This document shows, piece after piece, positions 1 through 5,924 of a stretch of DNA of 41,485 nt. The DNA is from Paraburkholderia heleia NBRC 101817 (GTDB taxonomy: Bacteria; Pseudomonadota; Gammaproteobacteria; Burkholderiales; Burkholderiaceae). Below the pieces are notes generated by a model. The model was given only the letters and a program-made list of their open reading frames with translations, did no database searches and was not told the origin of the DNA. The stretch is from assembly GCF_000739775.1 (NCBI RefSeq), contig NZ_BBJH01000062.1, forward strand, positions 1 through 41,485. The letters run 5' to 3'. The translations under genes and the position numbers were made by a program. Position 1 is the stretch's first letter; every line of letters starts with the position of its first letter.

Positions 1-142
1 CGAGACGCGCCTGCAGCGCCGCCCGCTCGCCCGCCGGCAGTTGGCCATCGACGAAAGCGCCCAACATCATAAGGTCCTCTTCGGGCGAAGCAGGCGGCAC
101 GCCTTCACCCTCGTGTTCGTGGCCGAGATCGTTGTCGTTCAT
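1..142 (-). CDS. Anti-sigma factor-like protein, N-terminal part (runs off window)
   Basis: Only the first 47 residues are inside the window; the 3' end is cut by the window edge. The ATG (140-142) overlaps the TGA of the ECF sigma gene (139-141) in an ATGA arrangement, which suggests translational coupling. The visible protein begins with an acidic, His-containing stretch and then has LGAFVDGQLPAGERAAL. This matches the start of the zinc-finger/HC2-type anti-sigma proteins, which commonly open with a 'aaxvDGeL..ger' helix. In the family, such proteins bind and hold their cognate ECF sigma factor, usually at the inner membrane. The zinc-binding and membrane parts would lie outside the window and cannot be confirmed. 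The role is inferred from position directly behind a sigma gene plus this opening motif. Confidence 0.7.
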   Translation of the reverse strand, partial: MNDNDLGHEHEGEGVPPASPEEDLMMLGAFVDGQLPAGERAALQARL

Positions 143-702
143 CGTAGCGTCCCCACCACCCTGAGCGGCGCGGTGCGCTGCGCCGGATCGCGCCCCGCAT
201 CCTGCACCGGCCCCGTGTCAAGCAACGCCCGCAGATGCTCGCGCGCCCGCGACAGGCGCGACATCACCGTGCCCGCCGGCACTCCGAGCACTGCCGACGC
301 CTCGCTGTAGCTCAACTCCTCCACGCACACGAGCAGCAGCACCTCGCGCTGCGCCGCCGGCAACGCATAGAGCGCACGCTGCAGATCGCGCAGCACGAGA
401 CCGTCCACCTCGCCGTGCGGCGCCTCGAGCGTGCGCCACGGCGCGGCTTCATCGTCGACGGCAATCTCGCGCCGGCCGCGCAACTGATCGATGTACAGAT
501 GGCGCAGGATGGTGAGCAGCCACGCGCGCAAATTGGTCTGCGGGCGAAACGAAGTCCAGCGCGAGAGCGCACGCTCCGCGGCGTCCTGCACGAGGTCGTC
601 AGCCCAGGCGGGGTCGCCGGTCAGGGCGCGCGCATAGCGGCGCATGGGCCCGAGCTGCGCCACGACCTGCGCTTCGAACTCCGGCGACGGACGACGCAAC
701 AC
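139..702 (-). CDS. ECF-type RNA polymerase sigma factor
   Basis: A 187-residue protein with the two-domain layout of extracytoplasmic-function sigma factors. Region 2 covers about residues 18-85 (RYARALTGDPAWADDLVQD, then the region 2.4 helix around LRAWLLTILRHLYID). Region 4 covers about 115-165 (LPAAQREVLLLVCVEELSY, then the helix-turn-helix VPAGTVMSRLSRAREHL). It directs RNA polymerase to a small set of promoters. The first codon is GTG (700-702), 12 nt after the stop of the lipoprotein gene. No strong ribosome binding site is seen, so it may depend on coupling to the gene in front. The anti-sigma-like gene overlaps its stop. Lipoprotein, sigma and anti-sigma form one operon, probably autoregulated from the candidate promoter at 898-926. 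The signal sensed is unknown. Confidence 0.93.
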   Translation of the reverse strand: MLRRPSPEFEAQVVAQLGPMRRYARALTGDPAWADDLVQDAAERALSRWTSFRPQTNLRAWLLTILRHLYIDQLRGRREIAVDDEAAPWRTLEAPHGEVDGLVLRDLQRALYALPAAQREVLLLVCVEELSYSEASAVLGVPAGTVMSRLSRAREHLRALLDTGPVQDAGRDPAQRTAPLRVVGTLR

Positions 703-714
703 GCCGCACGCCGC

Positions 715-861
715 TCAGTAGCCGCCACCCGACGAGCCGCCCGAACTGCTGGACGACCCCCCGCCCGAATTCATGTCGCTGCAGGCCGTGAGGCCGGCTC
801 CCGCGACGCCTGCCAGCGCCGCACAAACGAGACACGCGAGAGCTTTGCGAAACCGCTCCAT
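715..861 (-). CDS. 48-residue Ser/Gly-rich lipoprotein heading the ECF operon
   Basis: A short gene of 48 codons plus TGA. The protein has a positively charged start (MERFRK), a hydrophobic stretch, then LTAC as a good lipobox with Cys27 as the lipidated residue. The mature part is only about 22 residues and nearly all Ser and Gly (SDMNSGGGSSSSSGGSSGGGY), ending in Tyr. The start is fixed by an exceptionally good ribosome binding site (862-874) 5 nt upstream. It is the first gene of the operon that continues with the ECF sigma factor 12 nt downstream. Reading frame, signal and ribosome site make it a real gene. The function is unknown: a lipid-anchored flexible tail could act as an envelope sensor or simply be a product of the regulon. 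Confidence 0.8.
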   Translation of the reverse strand: MERFRKALACLVCAALAGVAGAGLTACSDMNSGGGSSSSSGGSSGGGY

Positions 862-874
862 GATCACCTCCTTT
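862..874 (-). promoter_or_regulatory. Perfect 13-nt Shine-Dalgarno for the micro-lipoprotein
   Basis: On the minus strand the bases just before the ATG read AAAGGAGGTGATC. This is complementary over all 13 nt to the usual 3' end of 16S rRNA, far longer than a typical site. It predicts very high translation of the small lipoprotein. Confidence 0.85.
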
Positions 875-897
875 GACAGTTCATCGCCGATATTGCG

Positions 898-926
898 TTA
901 AACGTTGCAGCCGGTGCGCTTATTCC
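898..926 (-). promoter_or_regulatory. Candidate ECF-type promoter of the lipoprotein-sigma-anti-sigma operon
   Basis: Read on the minus strand there is GGAAT (926-922), a 17-bp spacer, then CGTTTAA (904-898). A GGAA-type -35 with a CGT-type -10 at this spacing is typical of ECF sigma promoters. Transcription would start about 30 nt ahead of the lipoprotein ATG. Autoregulation is inferred. Confidence 0.45.
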
Positions 927-1392
927 GCGCAAGCGGCGATTTCGCCTTTCGTGTGCCGCCGCACGGAACGAAGCCCTCGGGCCCCGCGAGAATCGTTGCA
1001 AGCGGATCGAAATACAGCGTGTCAGCGGGCGATCCGGCCTCGAATCGGTCGAGCATGGCCCGCCGTCATGGACTACGCTGTGTGAGTGAGTGCATGCGCG
1101 TCGAAAGGTCGCGCGGGTCTGACGATCCGCGGGCGTATCGTCGGCAGGCCTCTTTCCGAAAACCGCGGTCGCTGCCATCGCAGCCTGTCATCCGGACGCG
1201 CCGCTTCCCGGCAGCCGACGACGAGGGACGCAGCGATGCATTTTTCGTCAATCTGCGGTCGCGGCCGCGAGCCGGTATAGTTCTGCAGTAAGCTTACTTC
1301 CCCGCACGCGCGCTTCACCGACAAGGTAGAATCGCGGCGAGCAAACGTTTCCAACTGATTGCGGCATTGCGCCGCCTGGCCAAACCTAGTCC
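927..1392. other. Long gene-free stretch between the ECF operon and hfq2
   Basis: About 465 bp without a convincing gene. Open frames exist on both strands but have the composition of G+C-rich chance frames and no ribosome binding sites. TAGAAT at 1327-1332 could be a -10 for the downstream hfq2-like gene, but no good -35 is seen. Otherwise I see no RNA gene or repeat here. Confidence 0.5.
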
Positions 1393-1893
1393 ATGCCTTC
1401 CGCAGAATCGCACCCGCAAAACGACTTCATGAATGCCGCGCGTAAGGAAAGAAAGCGCGTGGAAATTTATCTGGTCAACGGCATTCGCCTGACCGGATGC
1501 ATCGAGTCGTTCGATCAGTACCTGGTGATGCTGCGCACGCCCGTCGGCCTGCAAGGCATCTACAAGCGCGCCATTTCGACCATCCAGCTCGACACCGGCA
1601 CTCGTCCGGGTCCGCGCCCGGGCGGCGCTCGCAGCTCGCACGGCGAGCATACGAGCCGCGGCCCGCACGGCAGTCACGGCGGCCATGGCCCGCGCGAACA
1701 ACGAGAACCGCGTGAATCGCGCGAGCCGCGTGAGAACTGGTCGGCGCCGTCCGGCGCGCCATCGGGCGCATCGAGCGCCCCCGGCAACGACCGTGGCGCC
1801 CAGGACGGCCCCGTCGTCGTCACGCGCCGCCGCCGCCTCTACGGCGCGGTGAACAACGGCGGCAACGGCGGCGAAGGCTCGGGCAACAGCTGA
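1393..1893 (+). CDS. hfq2: Hfq2-like RNA chaperone with long low-complexity tail
   Basis: A 166-residue protein. Residues about 9-66 form an Hfq/Sm domain: QNDFMNAARKERKRVEIYLVNG, then the Sm1 stretch IESFDQYLVML, then the Sm2 motif YKRAIST (57-63). Hfq binds small RNAs and mRNAs as a hexamer and promotes their pairing. Compared with E. coli Hfq, the proximal-face Asp9 is Asn10 here and His57 of YKHAIS is Arg59. Gln9, Tyr57 and Lys58 are kept. Residues 67-166 are Gly/Arg/Ser/Pro-rich with repeated PRE units (PREQREPRESREPREN) and a basic cluster TRRRR. Burkholderia cenocepacia is known to have a second, long Hfq (Hfq2) besides the short one, and this fits that type. Two hairpins follow the stop. 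Confidence 0.88.
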   Translation: MPSAESHPQNDFMNAARKERKRVEIYLVNGIRLTGCIESFDQYLVMLRTPVGLQGIYKRAISTIQLDTGTRPGPRPGGARSSHGEHTSRGPHGSHGGHGPREQREPRESREPRENWSAPSGAPSGASSAPGNDRGAQDGPVVVTRRRRLYGAVNNGGNGGEGSGNS

Positions 1894-1904
1894 GCCGCTG
1901 CTGG

Positions 1905-1932
1905 CTGGCGCACCCGCTGCACGGTGCGCCAG
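1905..1932 (+). other. Perfect 10-bp hairpin just after hfq2
   Basis: CTGGCGCACC (1905-1914) pairs with GGTGCGCCAG (1923-1932) around an 8-nt loop. It starts 12 nt after the hfq2 stop, has no T-run, and may protect the 3' end or assist the next hairpin. Confidence 0.6.
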
Positions 1933-1956
1933 TCGCGTCGATCTTCAGTACGGCAC

Positions 1957-1985
1957 GGGCGCGCCTTGGCGCGCCCGCTTGTTTG
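1957..1985 (+). terminator. Probable terminator of hfq2
   Basis: GGGCGCGC (1957-1964), loop CTTG, GCGCGCCC (1969-1976), followed by GCTTGTTTG. The stem is strong but the T-tract is poor. Confidence 0.6.
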
Positions 1986-2131
1986 CGCGCGCCGATTCTT
2001 GTACTGCGGTGCAGACGGTGGAACGAAACGGAACGCGACCGCTTCCGAGACGGTCTGACAGCCGTGGCTTGCGGTCACGATTCTGGCTTTGCGTTATTCT
2101 GGTCGTAACGCATATCGCCACGGAGACCGCC

Positions 2132-2320
2132 ATGAGCGCATCCAAGCCGAAAGCCCCGCAACCCTCACAGAAAGATCCGCTCGACGAAGCCCTCGACGAA
2201 ACCTTCCCGGCCAGCGATCCGATCGCCGTCGATCCCTCGCCTACTGGCGCTCAGCCGAAACCCCATTCCGCAGACGAAACCCACAAGGGCCGCGACGCGC
2301 ATCGCCACGGCAAGCATTGA
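2132..2320 (+). CDS. Small acidic protein with DETFPASDP motif
   Basis: A 62-residue protein. Its centre carries KDPLDEALDETFPASDPIAVD, a motif that recurs in many short proteobacterial proteins of unknown function. The N-terminus is Lys/Pro-rich and the C-terminus is rich in His, Asp and Lys. There is no signal peptide or membrane segment, so it is probably cytoplasmic and partly disordered. The ATG at 2132 comes after CGGAGA, a usable ribosome binding site. The gene stands alone between the hfq2 terminator and the strong hairpin at 2347-2380. I do not know a function; a stress-related role is sometimes suggested for such proteins but nothing here shows it. Confidence 0.75.
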   Translation: MSASKPKAPQPSQKDPLDEALDETFPASDPIAVDPSPTGAQPKPHSADETHKGRDAHRHGKH

Positions 2321-2345
2321 GCGCGGCCTGAACGATCGCATCATG

Positions 2346-2380
2346 AAAAAAGGCGGAACGTCCATGACGTTCCGCCTTTT
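2346..2380. terminator. Bidirectional rho-independent terminator
   Basis: A perfect 14-bp stem (2348-2361 with 2367-2380) around a 5-nt loop, flanked by A-rich bases on the left and TTTT on the right. It serves the small protein on the plus strand and the convergent DUF2968 gene on the minus strand. Confidence 0.9.
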
Positions 2381-2460
2381 GCGTGCTGCATCCGGGTGTT
2401 TCGCTCGCCCCGTCGCACGATGGGGCGCCTGGCGGGCGCCGGCGCGCCACCTGCCTGCGA

Positions 2461-3207
2461 TCAGCGGATCGGCAGACCGCCTTCCACTTGTTGCTGCAGT
2501 TCGCGCACCTGACGCTGAACCGTGCGCAGCTGCGCCTGGGCAGCCGTCTTCTGCGCCTGCAATGCGTTCGCCTGATCGCGGCCCTGCTTCTGCTGGTCCG
2601 CAACAAGCGCCTGCTGCTCGCGCGCGATGGCGAGATCCGCCTGGAGCCGGTTCGCGTGATCCTGTGTGAGCGCGATCATGCGGTCCGTGAATGCCTTCTG
2701 CGCTTCGAGGCGCGTGCGGCGGATTTCCACCTCGGCGAGCTGTCCCGACTTCACCGCGAAGTCGTGATAGATAGCTTCAGCGCGCATCTCGTCGCTCGTC
2801 TTGATCACGCGCCAGAAGGTCTTGTTCTGGAATAGCGTGACGTAGTACGTCATTTCCTTGCCGTAAAACAGCAAGCTTGCCCCATACGAGCCGTTGTAGG
2901 TCGTGCGCAGCTCGGCGAGCTCCTGGCCCCGCAGCATCTGCTGCAGCTCGGCGACGTTGCCCGCCGCGTTTTGCTTCGCTTCATCCGGCGTGAGCCCGCC
3001 CGGCGGGCTCGCTGCCAGAGGCAGCGCTGGGGTCGCGGCCTGCTCGTCCTGCACGGCGGGTGCGGCGTTGGTCTGTGCTACGGGCGCCGCTGCTGCATTC
3101 GCTGCAGCTGAATTGTCAGGCGGCGTCTGTGCGCAGCCCGTACCGATTCCCCCGATTAATACCAGCGCCGCCAAGGCGGTGCGACGAACTCTCCACTTGT
3201 AGTCCAT
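2461..3207 (-). CDS. DUF2968 family lipoprotein
   Basis: A 248-residue protein. The signal sequence (MDYKWRVRRTALAALVLIGG) ends in a lipobox-like GTGC, so it is probably an outer-membrane or periplasmic lipoprotein. A 45-residue Ala/Pro/Gln-rich spacer follows. A conserved block begins at VAELQQMLRGQELAELRTTYNGSYGASLLFY and includes YYVTLFQNKTFWRVIK. The last ~80 residues (AEVEIRRTRLEAQKAFTDRMIALTQ and onward) are strongly predicted coiled coil. This layout matches DUF2968, a Burkholderia-group family without known function. The ATG at 3207 is chosen because it places the signal peptide at the very start; an upstream in-frame start at 3252 would add 15 residues that spoil it. It is transcribed towards the shared terminator at 2346-2380. 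Confidence 0.82.
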   Translation of the reverse strand: MDYKWRVRRTALAALVLIGGIGTGCAQTPPDNSAAANAAAAPVAQTNAAPAVQDEQAATPALPLAASPPGGLTPDEAKQNAAGNVAELQQMLRGQELAELRTTYNGSYGASLLFYGKEMTYYVTLFQNKTFWRVIKTSDEMRAEAIYHDFAVKSGQLAEVEIRRTRLEAQKAFTDRMIALTQDHANRLQADLAIAREQQALVADQQKQGRDQANALQAQKTAAQAQLRTVQRQVRELQQQVEGGLPIR

Positions 3208-3526
3208 GTAGTACCTGTTTTGAACAGTTCTAATTTTTACAAATCGGCACAATTATTACTCACTTTCACGTGTTTCGGGTCCCTCGTAGAAAATTTACCG
3301 ATTGCGTGTCTTTTCCCACAACACCCGGCAAGTATTTTTCAGGGAATTGTGCGGTGTTCTGCATCGCCGGCCGTTCTGGTCCAACGGGACGAGGAGGCCG
3401 ACCAGACTAGAGTGCCTTCTCTCAAACGCGCGCGGCGCTTTCCAGTATCCTGCCCTCACCTTGCGGCGCGCCAGGCGCGACGCACGGTCAGCATCGACAC
3501 GACAAACAACATCAGTGGAGGAAGAC
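3208..3526. other. Divergent promoter region between DUF2968 and DUF2147 genes
   Basis: About 320 bp. The part next to the DUF2968 gene (3220-3300) is markedly A+T-rich against the G+C-rich background, as expected for promoters. No motif is good enough to name, and no gene or RNA is seen. Confidence 0.5.
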
Positions 3527-3991
3527 ATGAACCTGGTCATGGGACGCGCGGTACGCCATGTTGCGCTTGCGAGTGCACTGCTGTGCGGCGCCCTCGCCGC
3601 GCACGCTCAAACCGACACGCCAGTCGGCGTCTGGCAGACCATCGACGATCACACCGGCCAGCCGAAGGCGCTCGTGCAGATCAGCGCCGACGCCAACGGC
3701 GACCTGAGCGGCAAGGTCATCAAGGGACTCGGCGCGAACGACCAGCCCGACCGGCGCTGCACGGCCTGCACCGACTCGCGCAAGGATCAGCTGATCCTCG
3801 GCATGACGATCATCGACAGCATGAAGAAGACCGCTGAGGGCTATGACGGCGGGCACATTCTCGACCCCGAGAACGGCAAGGTGTACCGGTGCAAGATGCA
3901 TACGGAAGACGGCGGCCAGAAACTCGTCGTGCGCGGCTATATGGGCATTTCGCTGCTTGGACGCTCACAGACGTGGGTACGTCAGCAGTGA
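3527..3991 (+). CDS. DUF2147 family exported protein
   Basis: A 154-residue protein with a clear Sec signal peptide (MNLVMGRAVRHVALASALLCGALAAHA, cut after AHA at about residue 27). The mature part has the DUF2147 pattern: VGVWQTIDDHTGQPKALVQI near its start, a Cys pair in DRRCTACTDSRKDQLILGM, then GGHILDPENGKVYRCKM and a final LVVRGYMGISLLGRSQTW. The fold is a small beta-barrel/lipocalin-like domain in the periplasm or outer membrane; the ligand is unknown. The start follows GGAGGAAGAC, a good ribosome binding site, and sits exactly where the signal peptide needs it. It is divergent from the DUF2968 lipoprotein gene, so both envelope proteins may share a control region. Confidence 0.88.
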   Translation: MNLVMGRAVRHVALASALLCGALAAHAQTDTPVGVWQTIDDHTGQPKALVQISADANGDLSGKVIKGLGANDQPDRRCTACTDSRKDQLILGMTIIDSMKKTAEGYDGGHILDPENGKVYRCKMHTEDGGQKLVVRGYMGISLLGRSQTWVRQQ

Positions 3992-4059
3992 ATGCATGAG
4001 TGAGCGGATCGACCTGCGGACCGGTGCTCGAACCGGCAGGAGACCTGAGAGACGAAACC

Positions 4060-4090
4060 GGCCGAAGCGCATACACGAGCCGCTTCGGCC
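4060..4090. terminator. Hairpin between convergent genes
   Basis: GGCCGAAGCG (4060-4069) pairs with CGCTTCGGCC (4081-4090) in a perfect 10-bp stem. It lies between the ends of the DUF2147 gene (plus) and the DUF4096 gene (minus). There is no T-run, so it is a weak or rho-assisted terminator. Confidence 0.5.
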
Positions 4091-4110
4091 CGCCTTCCCA
4101 GGCGTCGACG

Positions 4111-4572
4111 TTACACTCTGTGACGATACACGCACCGGTAGCGAAAAGGCGGCGATGACGCGGACGCCACCGATACGAACGCCGAATTGCGCACCGTGTT
4201 GCGCGCCGAATTGCGCACCGCCTTCTGCCTGCGCGCTGCCTTTTCTGCGCGGCTCGCGCGCTTGCGCATGCGCGCTTCGATGGTGTCGCACAACCTCACG
4301 CCGTCTTCGCCGAACAACTCGCCCATCACGCGCTTGAGCGCGCCGGTGTAGTGCCACGTCTTGAAGCGGCGATGGCAGGTTTGATACGAAGGGTAGCGGC
4401 GCGGCATGGCCGACCAGTTCGCACCGCTGTACATGACCCACAGCACGCCATTGAGCACCGCGCGCGTATTGGTGAGCGGCCGCCCGCGCAGCTCGGTGCG
4501 CGGGCGCAGTTCGGGCAGGAGCAGCATCACGCGCTGCCATTCGTCGTCGGTAATATCGCGATGCGGGGTCAT
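4111..4572 (-). CDS. Orphan DUF4096 / IS5-type transposase N-terminal domain protein
   Basis: A 153-residue protein. Residues 5-90 are the DUF4096 module found at the N-terminus of IS5-group transposases: ITDDEWQRVMLLLPE, then RGRPLTNTRAVLNGVLWVM, then SGANWSAMPRRYPSYQTCHRRFKTW. In complete transposases a DDE nuclease of about 150-200 further residues follows. Here the chain ends in a short basic stretch with a small internal repeat (RNSARNTVRNSA) and no DDE region. No terminal inverted repeats or target duplications are visible around it. It is either a decayed remnant or a domesticated DNA-binding protein. It reads in the same direction as zapE, 137 bp downstream of it. A clear paralogue lies at 32441-32842, which favours a maintained gene family over a random remnant. 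Confidence 0.78.
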   Translation of the reverse strand: MTPHRDITDDEWQRVMLLLPELRPRTELRGRPLTNTRAVLNGVLWVMYSGANWSAMPRRYPSYQTCHRRFKTWHYTGALKRVMGELFGEDGVRLCDTIEARMRKRASRAEKAARRQKAVRNSARNTVRNSAFVSVASASSPPFRYRCVYRHRV

Positions 4573-4709
4573 GGCGGATCCTTTGTCAGAGGGTGTGCCG
4601 ACAAACGATATCCACCCGCCCCCGCCGCCCATATCAGACGAGTCCGAATCCTGAAAAACGTGGCGCAGCTGCGCCCACGGGCCGCACTTGTGGCGCGGGC
4701 GCCGTGCGC

Positions 4710-5807
4710 TCAGGTCAAGGCCGTATCGACGATGCGGCGCGGCGTTTCGAGATACTCCTTCGACTGCATTTCGACGATGCGCGACACCGTGCGCGTGAAC
4801 TCGTTGGCCATCGGGCCTTCCACGTAGAGGTCTTCGGGCGGCACCGCGGCCGACATCAGCAGCTTGACCTTGTGGTCGTAGAACACGTCGATGAGCCAGG
4901 TGAAGCGGCGTGCTTCGGACTGCATACGAGGCGTCATCTGCGGCACGCCGGAGAGGATCACGGCGTGGAAGCGGCTCGCCAGTTCCAGATAGTCGTTCTG
5001 CGAGCGCGGCCCGCCGCACAGCGTCGCGAAATCGAACCACACGACGCCATCGGCCTTGCGCAGCGCCTTCAGTTCGCGCTTTTCGATGCGCAGCAGCGGG
5101 CTTTCGTCGGGGACTGCAGCGAGCTGCGCGAACGAGTGGCGCAACGCCTTGTCGGCGGCGGCGCCGAGCGGCGTGTGATAGACCTCGACCTGCGCAAGCG
5201 TGCGCTGTCGATAGTCGACGCCCGCATCGACGTTGAGCACGTCGAGCTGACTCTTGATCAACTCGATCGCCGGCAGCATGCGGTCGCGATGCAGGCCGTC
5301 GGGATAGAGCAGATCGGGATCGTAATTGGACGTCATCACGAACTGCACGCCGTTCTCGAAGAGACGGTCGAGCAGACGGTAGAGGATCATCGCGTCGGCG
5401 ATATCCGAGACGTGGAATTCGTCGAAGCAGATCAGTCGATAACGCTTTGCAATGCGGCGCGCGAGTTCGTCGAGCGGATCGGCCTGGCCCTTGAGTTCTT
5501 CGAGCTCACGGTGCACCTCGCGCATGAATTCGTGAAAGTGCAGACGCGTCTTGCGCTGCAGCGGCACGACCGCATAGAAGCTGTCCATCAGGAAGCTCTT
5601 GCCGCGCCCCACGCCGCCCCACATGTACACGCCGCGCGGCAGGTCGGGGTGAATGAGGAACTTCTTGAAGGCGTTCGAACGCCGCGACTTGTATGCGACC
5701 CACTCGTCGTAGCACCGCTGCAGCCGGTCGATCGCGGCGCGTTGCGCCGTATCGGGCTGGTATCCCCGCTTCTGCAGTTCGTTTTCGTAGTATTCGGTGA
5801 CGTTCAT
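4710..5807 (-). CDS. zapE: Cell division / mitochondrial Afg1-type ATPase ZapE
   Basis: A 365-residue AAA+-like P-loop ATPase. The Walker A is GGVGRGKS (64-71) and the Walker B is LICFDE (125-130), followed by FHVSDIADAMIL, the signature of the ZapE/AFG1 family. E. coli ZapE (375 aa) acts at the division site and affects FtsZ assembly; the mitochondrial homologue handles respiratory-chain proteins. The ATG at 5807 gives the usual N-terminus (MNVTEYYENELQKRGY); a longer reading frame upstream to 5897 is not needed. It follows lpd on the same strand after a 117-bp gap that contains a hairpin (5830-5857), so transcription with the odh genes is possible but probably reduced. Confidence 0.93.
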   Translation of the reverse strand: MNVTEYYENELQKRGYQPDTAQRAAIDRLQRCYDEWVAYKSRRSNAFKKFLIHPDLPRGVYMWGGVGRGKSFLMDSFYAVVPLQRKTRLHFHEFMREVHRELEELKGQADPLDELARRIAKRYRLICFDEFHVSDIADAMILYRLLDRLFENGVQFVMTSNYDPDLLYPDGLHRDRMLPAIELIKSQLDVLNVDAGVDYRQRTLAQVEVYHTPLGAAADKALRHSFAQLAAVPDESPLLRIEKRELKALRKADGVVWFDFATLCGGPRSQNDYLELASRFHAVILSGVPQMTPRMQSEARRFTWLIDVFYDHKVKLLMSAAVPPEDLYVEGPMANEFTRTVSRIVEMQSKEYLETPRRIVDTALT

Positions 5808-5829
5808 TTTCCGGGTCGCAAATGAGCAA

Positions 5830-5857
5830 AGGCGGGAGAGCAAAAGCCCACCCGCCT
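5830..5857 (-). terminator. Weak terminator between lpd and zapE
   Basis: AGGCGGG (minus strand, 5857-5851) pairs with CCCGCCT (5836-5830) around a 14-nt loop, followed by TTGCTCATTT. The T-tract is weak, so read-through into zapE is likely. Confidence 0.45.
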
Positions 5858-5924
5858 CCGTACGTGATGCCGGGTATTGCGGAGCAGAGCAGCCCAATAA
5901 AGCCGGCCGCCCCGCCCTTGGCGC

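Noticed and set aside
862..874. GATCACCTCCTTT on the plus strand, looking like a 16S rRNA 3' end
   Set aside because: No other rRNA sequence is next to it; read on the minus strand it is the ribosome binding site of the small lipoprotein.
905..1354. Several short open frames on both strands between the ECF operon and hfq2
   Set aside because: They overlap one another, lack ribosome binding sites and have no recognisable protein features.
1621..1890. Repetitive Gly/Arg/Pro sequence that might be a DNA repeat or CRISPR-like array
   Set aside because: It is the coding sequence of the Hfq2 low-complexity tail; no regular spacer pattern exists.
4111..4572. Intact insertion sequence
   Set aside because: No terminal inverted repeats, target duplication or DDE nuclease are visible; only the N-terminal domain is present.
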